A stretch of DNA of 9,225 nucleotides from assembly GCA_030610025.1 (NCBI GenBank), contig JAUWSP010000072.1, positions 1 to 9,225 of the forward strand, given 5' to 3'. This stretch comes from Acidobacteriota bacterium (GTDB lineage Bacteria > Acidobacteriota > Thermoanaerobaculia > Multivoradales > JAHEKO01). Below, piece by piece: positions 1 through 6,520 of the stretch (within the stretch, counting starts at the first letter, position 1; each line of letters begins with the position of its first letter). Under the pieces are notes generated by a model that saw only the letters and a program-made list of their open reading frames with translations, did no database searches and was not told the DNA's origin. The position numbers and the translations under genes were made by a program.

Positions 1-114
1 ATCGTAGGGCGTCGTCTCATTGTCCTCGGCCGCCGCTTCAGCGAGTCCGACAATAGCAAGCAAGGTCAGCAGAAGCGTCGATACTACCCAGAATCTAAGC
101 TTCGATAGGATCAC
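1..114 (-). CDS. Secreted protein of unknown function, N-terminal fragment (runs off left edge)
   Basis: Only the first 38 codons are visible; the frame is still open at base 1. Translation starts at GTG (114-112) and gives a basic N-terminus (ILSKLRFW), a long hydrophobic core (VVSTLLLTLLAIVGL) and a small-residue stretch ending AEAAA before a charged segment EDNETTPYD. This is a typical Sec signal peptide, with cleavage probably after one of the alanines near residue 29. The start is chosen because a strong Shine-Dalgarno (GGAGGGAG, 128-121) lies 6 nt upstream and the signal peptide begins right there. It is divergent from the NmrA-like gene. The mature part is too short to assign a family, so the function is unknown. 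An envelope or exported location is the only inference made. Confidence 0.7.
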   Translation of the reverse strand, partial: MILSKLRFWVVSTLLLTLLAIVGLAEAAAEDNETTPYD

Positions 115-120
115 CAGAAC

Positions 121-128
121 CTCCCTCC
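121..128 (-). promoter_or_regulatory. Shine-Dalgarno of the left-edge secreted protein
   Basis: On the minus strand the bases read GGAGGGAG, 6 nt before GTG at 114. This strong match to the anti-SD decides the GTG start of the truncated gene, which has no ATG nearby in frame. Confidence 0.6.
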
Positions 129-309
129 AGAAAGACCGACAAAAAAGGATCGTACCAGACCCTTTCGATCCAATATGCGGTTTTGGGAACGACCTACCAG
201 CCTGGGATAGACTCTGTTCCAGACACTCAGTAAGGAGCTTTGAACGTGCCGGGAGACGAGCCAGGCTCTGCTGACGGCGACCATCGACCTGCCACGGAGA
301 GGATGAACC

Positions 310-1170
310 ATGGATCTCGTAGTTGGTGCAACGGGCGATCTCGGAGGACGGATCACCAGACGGCTCCTGGAACAAGGCGAACAGGTGCGGGTCCTGGTCC
401 GCGACACGTCGGACGTGAGCCCCCTGAAGGCCGCCGGAGCCGAGTTGGCATTCGGTGACCTCAAGGAGCTCGTCACTCTGGATGCGGCCTGCCAGGGGAT
501 CGATCGCATCATCTCCACGGCGACCGGCGCCTCGCGTGGTGGCGAGGATTCTGTGGCGGCAGTCGATCAACAGGGTCACGCCACGCTCATCCGCTGTGCC
601 AAGCACGCCGGGGTCGGCCGAATCATCTATGTAACTGCAACGGGCTTCAACACCGACTCCCCCGTCGAGTTGGCACGCGCCAAGGCCTCGACCGCAGAAG
701 CCATCCGTTCGAGCGGCCTCGACTACACGATTCTGCAGCCGACCCTCTTCATGGAGGCATGGATCGCCTTCGTGGTCGGGGCCCAGATTCAGAAGGGTGA
801 CACCGTGCAGGTCATCGGGGACCCGGCCCGGAAATACGGTTTTGTCGCCGTCGATAACGTGGCCGATCTGGTACTCGCGACACTCGACCATCCCGACGCC
901 CAGCGAGCCGACATTCCTCTGAGCGGCGGCTCCTGCTCGTATCGGCAGATCGTTGCCTGGATTGCCAAGGCCATCGACCGAGACCTGCAGATCCACAGTC
1001 TGCCGCCAAGCAGTCAGATCGAAGGCTTTCCCCCGATCGTCAACGAGCTCTGGTCATTTGCATCCGCAGGCGGGATGGGACCTCTTGCGACACCCAAGGT
1101 TGCCGAGAAGTTTGGTCTCGAGATGATTCGACCCAGGGCCTTCGTACAACAGGTGTTCGGTACCCCTTAG
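310..1170 (+). CDS. NmrA-like / atypical SDR-family NAD(P)-binding protein
   Basis: A 286-residue Rossmann-fold protein. Residues 3-12 (LVVGATGDLG) form the glycine-rich dinucleotide-binding loop directly after the first residues, and VRVLVRD (27-32) follows as strand 2 with an arginine of the kind that prefers NADP(H). Residues 49-69 (GDL...DRIIST) and YVTATGF (107-113) correspond to the next core strands. Residues 125-144 (KASTAEAIRSSGLDYTILQP) match the family pattern K-x-x-x-E-x-x-x-x-x-SGL-x-YTI-x-xP. The length is usual for NmrA/HSCARG-type proteins. These are either redox sensors without catalysis or NAD(P)H-dependent quinone or isoflavone-type reductases, and the sequence does not say which. 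It is probably cytosolic: no signal peptide or membrane segment is seen. The ATG at 310 is supported by GGAGAGG at 295-301. The stop overlaps that of the convergent TPM gene. Confidence 0.85.
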   Translation: MDLVVGATGDLGGRITRRLLEQGEQVRVLVRDTSDVSPLKAAGAELAFGDLKELVTLDAACQGIDRIISTATGASRGGEDSVAAVDQQGHATLIRCAKHAGVGRIIYVTATGFNTDSPVELARAKASTAEAIRSSGLDYTILQPTLFMEAWIAFVVGAQIQKGDTVQVIGDPARKYGFVAVDNVADLVLATLDHPDAQRADIPLSGGSCSYRQIVAWIAKAIDRDLQIHSLPPSSQIEGFPPIVNELWSFASAGGMGPLATPKVAEKFGLEMIRPRAFVQQVFGTP

Positions 1171-1664
1171 AGGATTACGGGACGATTCGGAAGCTCGTTC
1201 GGGTTGCCACCGAGCAACGGAAAGACCCTGGCGAGAATGGAGCCAACAGCCTGCACCCCTTCCAGAGCCGCTACTTCGAACTGATCTGCCGAGAACCTAC
1301 GCTCCATTTCACGACAGACCTCGGCCCATTCGGCCGCCTCCACGCTGGGCGTGAAACCCCGGTCTGCGAGGATCTCCACTCGATGATCGGCCAACAGCAC
1401 GTAAATCAGCACACCGCTATTCTCCTCGGTATCCCAGACGCACAAGTCCCCGAACGTCTGAACGGCGCGATCTCTGGAGGTGACGCCGCGCCAGACGGAC
1501 CAGACATCGAGTCCTCCTTCGATCGCAAAACGAATCTCTCCTCGATGGAGAGTCTCCGACTCGCGAATGGCAGCCTCGATGGCCTGCAGGGTCGGCGGAG
1601 GAAACCGTCGAACCACCGTCCACCCCCTGGTGGTCAGATGCCGTAGGCAACGCATTAATCTCAT
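1167..1664 (-). CDS. Small TPM-domain protein (second TPM gene of the lemA cluster)
   Basis: A 165-residue protein with a TPM (TLP18.3/Psb32/MOLO-1) fold. Visible family features are HRGEIRFAIEGGLD (40-53), NSGVLIYVLLADHRVEILADRGF (82-104) as the central strands, and the tail PNELPNRPVIL (155-165), which resembles the closing segment of the second TPM protein commonly found beside LemA. Unlike its upstream neighbour it has no signal peptide, transmembrane segment or glycine-rich tail, so it may act on the cytoplasmic side (inference). The start is taken at ATG 1664, overlapping the previous stop as TGATG, which indicates translational coupling. The frame is open further upstream to 1796, but that stretch lies inside the neighbouring gene and encodes a Trp/Arg-rich low-complexity sequence, so the longer form is unlikely. 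The molecular function of bacterial TPM proteins of this kind is not settled. Confidence 0.8.
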   Translation of the reverse strand: MRLMRCLRHLTTRGWTVVRRFPPPTLQAIEAAIRESETLHRGEIRFAIEGGLDVWSVWRGVTSRDRAVQTFGDLCVWDTEENSGVLIYVLLADHRVEILADRGFTPSVEAAEWAEVCREMERRFSADQFEVAALEGVQAVGSILARVFPLLGGNPNELPNRPVIL

Positions 1665-2587
1665 CACCAACTCCCAGACGCCCCGCCACCGCCGAAGCTG
1701 CCGCCTCCACCGCTGAAACCTCCACCACTGAAGCCCCCTCCACCCGAGGTCCAGCCTCCACCCCAAGGTCCCCCAGTCCGGGGATGACTCGACCACCTGT
1801 CACCCCCGCGGCGAACGCCGCCGAGCAGCATGGCGAAGAAGACAAGGATGCTGGCCAGCAGAGCCACGATCAGCATCCCGCTCACCAGCCAGACCACCCC
1901 CCCGACGAGCGTTGCATTGACCAGGGATCCCCAGAACCGTCCGAACAGCCGCCGCAGAATGCCGCCCACAACGAATGCCAGAATCAACAGGAAAGGAAAC
2001 CAGCCCCTCAGCCCCGCCAGTGGGCTCGTATCCCAACTGGGCTGCGGCTCCGGAAGGGGCTCCCCTTCGGCCACGGCGATCATTCTCTCGACGCCCAATT
2101 CGATGCCACCGGGAACGTCACCGGCTCGAAAGCTCGGGAGGATCGACTCGCTGATGATTCGCCTCGAAGCAAGATCGGTGAGCGCTCCCTCGAGCCCATA
2201 GCCCACCTCGATGCGGACGTTGCGATCCTCGACAGCCACCAGAAGGAGTGCGCCATCGTCGATGCCAGCCCGCCCCAACTTCCACGCCTCCACCACCCTC
2301 AGCGCATACTGCTCGACGGCCTCGGGCTCCGTCGTCGGGATGACGAGGACTGCGATCTGGCTGCCGGTTCTGGATTCGAACGCCGCCAGCCTCTCCTCGA
2401 GAGCCGCCAGCGCTGCCCCGCCCAACGATCCGGTCAGGTCAGTGACCCGCGCCTCGAGCCTTGGGACCGGCACCTCGGCTGATAGCGAGGCCGCGAACCC
2501 CAGGACTGCCAGGACGAATCCCAAGCGGGCATGTCGACACCGCCTGGAAGGACTGCTCCTACCCTCGCTGGGGTCCACGTCAGCCAT
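1664..2587 (-). CDS. YgcG-type TPM-domain membrane protein with glycine-rich tail
   Basis: A 307-residue envelope protein. Residues 1-37 form a signal peptide with a long basic n-region (RRCRHAR) and hydrophobic core (LGFVLAVLGFAASLSA). Residues 40-178 are the TPM domain: VTDLTGSL (48-55), SQIAVLVIPTTEP (76-88), GIDDGALLLVAVEDRNVRIEVGYGLEG (108-134) and the SESILPSFRAGD helix (146-157). Hydrophobic segments at about 196-211 and 222-257 anchor it in the membrane. The C-terminus (270-307) is the Gly/Ser/Phe-rich tail ending FGGGGASGSW, a hallmark of YgcG-like proteins beside lemA. The start is ATG 2587, overlapping the lemA stop by 8 nt (ATGGCTGA) with GGAG just before it. An in-frame GTG at 2578 is an alternative. 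The longer frame to 2668 lies inside lemA and is rejected. The TPM domain is extracytoplasmic by inference; its biochemical role is unresolved. Confidence 0.85.
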   Translation of the reverse strand: MADVDPSEGRSSPSRRCRHARLGFVLAVLGFAASLSAEVPVPRLEARVTDLTGSLGGAALAALEERLAAFESRTGSQIAVLVIPTTEPEAVEQYALRVVEAWKLGRAGIDDGALLLVAVEDRNVRIEVGYGLEGALTDLASRRIISESILPSFRAGDVPGGIELGVERMIAVAEGEPLPEPQPSWDTSPLAGLRGWFPFLLILAFVVGGILRRLFGRFWGSLVNATLVGGVVWLVSGMLIVALLASILVFFAMLLGGVRRGGDRWSSHPRTGGPWGGGWTSGGGGFSGGGFSGGGGSFGGGGASGSW

Positions 2588-3176
2588 CGTCTCCAAAATC
2601 GACTGTTGGTGGCTGGGCCAGAGCCGCTTCGTCCTCGACCTGAAAGGTGGGTTTGACCTCGTGGCCAAAGACCTTGGCGGTGAGATTCGTCGGGAATCTC
2701 CGAACCGTCATGTTGTACTCCTGAACGCTCTGGATATAGCGATTCCGAGCTACGGCGATTCGATTCTCGGTACCCTCGAGTTGAGCTTGCAGATCGCGGA
2801 AGTTTTCATTGGCTTTCAAATCGGGATACTGCTCCACGACTAGTAGAAGCCGACTCAGGGCACCCGTCAACTCGCCCTGGGCCGCCTGGTAATCGGCAAG
2901 GGCCTGGGGATCGTTGACCATCTCTGGAGTGGCCTGTATCTGCCCGACCCTCGAGCGCGCTTCGGTGACCTGGGTCAAGACCTCCTCTTCGTGATCCGCG
3001 TATCCCTTCACGGTATTCACGAGATTCGGAATCAGATCGGCGCGTCGCTGATACTGGTTCAACACCTCCGCCCACGCGGCGCTCACCTGCTCGTCCTGCG
3101 TTTGCAGTGTGTTGTACCCGCATCCCGACAGCAGCAACCCAGCCATGACAGGCAATAACCATCCTGAACGCCTCAT
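2580..3176 (-). CDS. lemA: LemA family lipoprotein
   Basis: A 198-residue protein of about the usual LemA length. Residues 1-19 (MRRSGWLLPVMAGLLLSGC) are a lipoprotein signal peptide with lipobox LLSGC, so Cys19 is the expected lipidation site. Family motifs follow: YNTLQTQDEQVSAAWAEVLNQYQRR (21-45), ADLIPNLVNTVKGYADHEEEVLTQVTEAR (46-74), and the C-terminal ENRIAVARNRYIQSVQEYNMTVRRFPTNL (137-165). These lie on long helices, as expected for the helical bundle of the family. LemA proteins are common and envelope-associated, and their molecular role is poorly defined. The ATG at 3176 is chosen because it gives the lipoprotein signal and has GGGGTG 5-6 nt upstream. The open frame continues to 3395, into the preceding gene, but that part is not LemA-like. 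It is first of a three-gene coupled block with two TPM proteins. Confidence 0.93.
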   Translation of the reverse strand: MRRSGWLLPVMAGLLLSGCGYNTLQTQDEQVSAAWAEVLNQYQRRADLIPNLVNTVKGYADHEEEVLTQVTEARSRVGQIQATPEMVNDPQALADYQAAQGELTGALSRLLLVVEQYPDLKANENFRDLQAQLEGTENRIAVARNRYIQSVQEYNMTVRRFPTNLTAKVFGHEVKPTFQVEDEAALAQPPTVDFGDDG

Positions 3177-3313
3177 AAGACACCCCTTTTCTGGCCAGCT
3201 CACTCGTCCCTGTGGCCCTTGTCGTTCGATTTCCAGCAACCGCGAAGATCGGCGGTATCTACACCTTCCAACCGTTGAGAAATTCCGTAGTGACCAACGT
3301 TGACGGGGAGATC

Positions 3314-3952
3314 CTAAACATCCCCGGGATTCTGCATCTTGAAGACCCATGCGGCGGCCGCACCTCCAGCGAGCGGTCCGACCAGGTAGTACCACAAGTT
3401 ACCCCACGAACCGTCGCTGACGATCGCGTTCATCAAGATCGGACCCACGCCAACCGCCGGATTGAAGGCACCACCAGACACCGGGCCACCGCTGAAAGCA
3501 CCCACCATCACCGTGAATCCGATGGCCAGGCCAAAATAGGAATTTCCAGCCGTGGCGCTTGCTGTCGCTGTGTTCAGCACCACCAACGCCAACGCGAAGG
3601 TGAATAGAAACTCCACCAGAAGAACGCCCAAGGGCGTGGCGTCGGCGCCAGGCGCCGGCGCGAAAGTCTCGCCCAGAATCAAGTACACGGTGACTGCTGC
3701 CAGAAACGCCCCGACGATTTGCGAAACCCAGTATGGAAGCAACTCCCGGGCCTCCAGCTTGCCCCGGATGAAGACCGCGAGACTGACGGCCGGATTGTAG
3801 TGACCACCCGATATGTGGCCACCCATGTAGACCATGATCATGAAGATCGAACCGATCGCCAGCGGCGCGAAGGCCGTTCCATCCAAGACTGTCAAACCTA
3901 TGGTCAGCACCAGAAAAAACGTGCCGATCACCTCTGTCAGGTAGCTCTTCAT
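3314..3952 (-). CDS. Aquaporin / MIP-family membrane channel with unusual filter residues
   Basis: A 212-residue channel of the length typical for AqpZ-like proteins, with six hydrophobic segments (about 5-22, 30-47, 73-93, 108-128, 138-156, 186-205). The first repeat has TEVIGTFFLVLTIG (6-19) and the pore box SGGHYNPAVS (48-57). The second has LLVEFLFTFALALVVL (111-126) and the box SGGAFNPAVG (159-168). Both NPA triplets are intact. Compared by eye with E. coli AqpZ, the ar/R filter positions Phe43, His174, Thr183 and Arg189 fall on Ile33, Ala152, Gly161 and Val167, so the arginine after the second NPA is absent. The substrate may therefore not be water alone; a wider hydrophobic pore is an inference. 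The ATG at 3952 follows a GAGGAG Shine-Dalgarno. It lies upstream of lemA with a 137-nt gap, so co-transcription is possible but unproven. Confidence 0.88.
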   Translation of the reverse strand: MKSYLTEVIGTFFLVLTIGLTVLDGTAFAPLAIGSIFMIMVYMGGHISGGHYNPAVSLAVFIRGKLEARELLPYWVSQIVGAFLAAVTVYLILGETFAPAPGADATPLGVLLVEFLFTFALALVVLNTATASATAGNSYFGLAIGFTVMVGAFSGGPVSGGAFNPAVGVGPILMNAIVSDGSWGNLWYYLVGPLAGGAAAAWVFKMQNPGDV

Positions 3953-4009
3953 CAGGCTCCTCGTCTCCCTATTCTCCGCCTTGCCTCTACGGCGAGCTTC
4001 AATTTGCCG

Positions 4010-4039
4010 ACTATGTTACATCGTCGTTCCCGGCGTCAA
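4010..4039 (-). promoter_or_regulatory. Candidate sigma70-type promoter of the aquaporin gene
   Basis: On the minus strand TTGACG (4039-4034) matches five of six bases of a -35 box. An 18-nt spacer leads to CATAGT (4015-4010), a four-of-six match to a -10 box. This would place transcription start about 50 nt before the aquaporin ATG. The motif is short and could be chance; housekeeping promoters in this lineage may differ. Confidence 0.35.
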
Positions 4040-4082
4040 AAGGTGGCACTCTCGTTCCAGGCCACAAACGCTTCCCGGTAGA

Positions 4083-4106
4083 CCCTATCGACCAAGTCGA
4101 ATAGGG
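4083..4106. repeat. Short dyad in the divergent aquaporin/ccs intergenic region
   Basis: The arms CCCTATCGAC (4083-4092) and GTCGAATAGGG (4096-4106) are complementary over ten pairs, with one extra A on the right arm and a 3-nt centre. There is no T-run after it on either strand, so it does not look like an intrinsic terminator. It sits just upstream of where the -35 of the ccs promoter would lie, a position suited to a regulator binding site. That role is inference only. Confidence 0.35.
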
Positions 4107-4130
4107 GACCCAAGGCACCTGACCTTGCCA

Positions 4131-4136
4131 TATACT
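4131..4136 (+). promoter_or_regulatory. Possible -10 element of the ccs promoter
   Basis: TATACT is a five-of-six match to the sigma70 -10 consensus and would give a leader of roughly 30 nt before the ATG at 4174. No convincing -35 box is seen 16-19 nt upstream, so the call is tentative and an activator might be needed. Confidence 0.25.
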
Positions 4137-4173
4137 CGGCCCTTATTGGCAGGCGAACGATCTGGAGGACTCC

Positions 4174-6468
4174 ATGCCCAAGTGGCTTCGATGGCTTGCA
4201 TCCCTGAAGTTGAATACCGCATTGCTGGTCTTTCTGGTACTGGTGCTCGGCGCGGCTACCATCGTCGAGTCCAGGCTCGGAACCCAGGCCGCCCGCGCGA
4301 TCTACTACGCACCCTGGTTCCAGGGACTCTTGGCTCTCTTCGGGATCAACATCGCCTGCTCGCTCTGGGAACGCTGGCCCTGGGGCAAGGAGCGCATCGG
4401 ATTCGCCCTCACTCATGCTTCGATCGTGATCATTCTGCTCGGCGCCGGGATCACGCAATTCGCCAAGATTGAAGGACAGCTCGCCCTTTGGGAAGGACAG
4501 TCCAGTGACGTCTTCGTCGATGCGAGCCAGCCCGGCCAGCTCGTCGAGCACTCCCTCCCGTTCACAGTGCATCTGGAGGCTTTCGAGATCGACTACTACC
4601 CCGGCACCATGCGCCCGGCACAGTTCCGCAGCCGGGTCCGGGTCGGGAATCCGCCATTGGAACAGATGTACTCCGCTGACATCGAGATGAACCACGAGCT
4701 CGCCTACGGCGGTTATCGATTGTTTCAGAGCAGCTATCGCCAGGAGGAGGGTCGTGAAATGACCATTCTCTCGGTCTCCAAGGACCCTGGCCAACCCCTG
4801 GTCTTCGCGGGCTATGTGCTCTTGCTTTTCGGCATGATCACGGTCTTGATCACCCGACTGCAGCAACACAGACGTCTGCCTCCCGAGCTCGCCGTCCTCC
4901 TCCTGGTCCACGGCATTGCCGCAAGGAGCGCCCCGCGGCGCGCCGAGATCGACCCCAGCAGCGTGCCACCTGCTCGAATCGTAGAGACGCTGAGGACCCT
5001 CCCCGTTCAGCACGATGGGCGTGTAATGCCGCTGGACACCGTGGCCAGAGAAGGCGTCTGGAACGTCACTGGAAAGCGCAAGTGGGATGGAATCGACCCA
5101 GTGGCCATGGTCGCGAGCTGGGTCGTCGAACCCGAACGATGGAGCAACGAGCCCATTGTCAAGATCGGAAGCTCCCAGCTCGCCTCCGAGCTCTCGCTGC
5201 CAAGTGGCACCCGCTACGAGTCGTTCCAGCGACTTGCGTCGATCCCCAGGCTCATGCAGTTGATCCGCGAGGCTCGCCGCAGATCGGAGACCGAGGAACC
5301 CCTGGATCCGCTGATGAAGGCAGCCCAGAAGGTCGAGCGCCGCCTTGTCTGGCTACAACAATTCACCACTCGGCGTACGCTCAGGCTGATTCCTGAGCCG
5401 TCCGATCCGCTAGCCAACTGGGGTCAGCCGGATCGCCTCGAGAGCGTGAACGACCTCGTCGCCATCGAGACCCGCCTGCGGGCCTCGAACGTCGCCGGAT
5501 ACCCAACCCAGCATGCACTGCGGCGAGAGCTCCGATACAACAGGTTGCGTCCCAGTCGGATCGCCTGGATGATCCTCCTGATCGCCATGATCGCCTCGCT
5601 ATTGGCCTGGATCAAGCCCCACCCCTGGCTCGATTGGCTTGCTGCCGGAGCCTTGCTTCTGGGCTTCGCGGTGATGACCTGGGGACTTGCCACCCGATGG
5701 CAGATCGCCGGGCGGATTCCAGCCTCCAACATGTACGAGTCGATGCTCTTCCTGGCCTGGGGGGTCGGTCTCTTCGCGTTGGTCGCGATGGGCTCGATAC
5801 GCAACCGCCTGGTGGTCCTCAACGCGGCCCTGGTCTCCACCCTGACCATGACTCTGGTCGACTGGTTGCCGATGGACCCCTTCGTCCATCCCATGCCTCC
5901 GGTCCTGTCAGGAACACCCTGGTTGGCGATCCATGTGCCCATCACCATGGTGAGCTACTCGGTCTTCGCAGTCGGCGTACTGCTGGCTCACATGCAGATC
6001 GGTATCGAGATCTTCAGCAAAGGACGCCACGAGCTGGTTCGAAAAACGAACCAACTCCTCTACTGGTATATGCAGGTCGGCTCGATTCTGCTGGCCGCCG
6101 GAATTATCACCGGATCGATCTGGGCAGCGTCTTCTTGGGGACGGTACTGGGGCTGGGACCCGAAGGAGGTCTGGTCTCTGATCGCTTTCCTGGCCTACAT
6201 GGCCATTCTCCACGGTAGATTCGACCGGCTGATCGGACCCTTCGGTACAGCCGCTTTCAGCATTGTCGCCTTCTGGACGGTCCTGATGACCTATATCGGG
6301 GTGAACTTCGTGCTCTCCGCAGGGCTACACTCCTACGGCTTCGGTGAGTCCAGTGTCGTTCAATGGATGCTGATTCTGGGCCTCGTGGAGATTGCCTTCC
6401 TCACCGTTGGCTGGGTCGCTCATCGCCGCCAGCCGCAACCACCATCGGGCCTCCGAATCACTGGCTGA
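4174..6468 (+). CDS. ccsBA: Fused ResB-CcsA (CcsBA) System II cytochrome c biogenesis protein
   Basis: A 764-residue polytopic protein that exports haem and attaches it to apocytochrome c outside the cytoplasmic membrane. The ResB/CcsB half (1-230) has hydrophobic segments near 14-30, 48-62, 77-93 and 209-227, with a beta-rich extracytoplasmic stretch (about 97-200, ending YGGYRLFQSSYRQ). A short hydrophobic segment (239-250) and an extracytoplasmic region (255-460, including LPVQHDGRVMPLDTVA) join it to the CcsA half (462-750). That half has the WWD motif WGRYWGWDPKEVW (655-667) and the conserved IHVP (His587), ILHGR (His680) and LHSYGF (His719). With His81 in the ResB half these give the two membrane and two external haem-ligand histidines known for the family. 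The start ATG at 4174 follows CTGGAGGA. No ccdA or resA homologue lies within the window. The gene stands alone, divergent from the aquaporin, and ends just before a long hairpin. Confidence 0.95.
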   Translation: MPKWLRWLASLKLNTALLVFLVLVLGAATIVESRLGTQAARAIYYAPWFQGLLALFGINIACSLWERWPWGKERIGFALTHASIVIILLGAGITQFAKIEGQLALWEGQSSDVFVDASQPGQLVEHSLPFTVHLEAFEIDYYPGTMRPAQFRSRVRVGNPPLEQMYSADIEMNHELAYGGYRLFQSSYRQEEGREMTILSVSKDPGQPLVFAGYVLLLFGMITVLITRLQQHRRLPPELAVLLLVHGIAARSAPRRAEIDPSSVPPARIVETLRTLPVQHDGRVMPLDTVAREGVWNVTGKRKWDGIDPVAMVASWVVEPERWSNEPIVKIGSSQLASELSLPSGTRYESFQRLASIPRLMQLIREARRRSETEEPLDPLMKAAQKVERRLVWLQQFTTRRTLRLIPEPSDPLANWGQPDRLESVNDLVAIETRLRASNVAGYPTQHALRRELRYNRLRPSRIAWMILLIAMIASLLAWIKPHPWLDWLAAGALLLGFAVMTWGLATRWQIAGRIPASNMYESMLFLAWGVGLFALVAMGSIRNRLVVLNAALVSTLTMTLVDWLPMDPFVHPMPPVLSGTPWLAIHVPITMVSYSVFAVGVLLAHMQIGIEIFSKGRHELVRKTNQLLYWYMQVGSILLAAGIITGSIWAASSWGRYWGWDPKEVWSLIAFLAYMAILHGRFDRLIGPFGTAAFSIVAFWTVLMTYIGVNFVLSAGLHSYGFGESSVVQWMLILGLVEIAFLTVGWVAHRRQPQPPSGLRITG

Positions 6469-6473
6469 CAGCT

Positions 6474-6520
6474 CTAGTGTCCCGCGAGGTAGGTAGCGAA
6501 CTTACCTCACGGGGCACTAG
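6474..6520. terminator. Long 21-bp-arm hairpin between convergent genes, likely bidirectional terminator or palindromic repeat
   Basis: The left arm is 6474-6494, the loop 6495-6499 (AGCGA) and the right arm 6500-6520. Eighteen of 21 positions are Watson-Crick. On the plus strand the other three are T6480:G6514 and G6492:T6502 wobbles and one C6485:A6509 mismatch. The hairpin starts 5 nt after the ccs stop, and its outer right end contains the TAG stop of the convergent propeller gene. There is no T-tract on either side, so classical intrinsic termination is not certain. A dispersed palindromic repeat is an alternative. Confidence 0.6.

Noticed and set aside
240..458. Short plus-strand frame before the NmrA-like gene, with AAGGAG at 234-239 and TTG/GTG starts
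   Set aside because: It runs 149 nt into the NmrA-like gene in another frame, its product is Arg/Gly-rich and unrecognisable, and the NmrA-like start has its own good ribosome binding site. A leader peptide cannot be excluded but is not supported.
1665..1796. 44-codon N-terminal extension of the small TPM protein
   Set aside because: This stretch is antiparallel low-complexity read-through of the Gly-rich tail of the neighbouring gene in another frame (Trp/Arg-rich). The TGATG-overlapping ATG gives a protein that begins at the expected place for the family.
1784..2843. Two overlapping plus-strand open frames (1784-2482 and 2211-2843)
   Set aside because: They are antisense to the TPM gene and the end of lemA. 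Their products are Pro/Arg/Ser/Gln-rich without domain features, and they lack convincing ribosome binding sites.
3245..3305. Repeated CCAAC(C)GTTGA motif in the aquaporin-lemA gap (around 3268 and 3292)
   Set aside because: It is two short copies of a partly self-complementary sequence about 25 nt apart. No promoter or known operator matches, and the signal is too weak to call.
4036..5013. Long open frame of 325 codons on the minus strand
   Set aside because: It lies opposite the start of the ccsBA gene, whose reading is certain from its motifs. Its translation is a mix of charged and low-complexity residues with no recognisable family, as expected from high-GC antisense frames.
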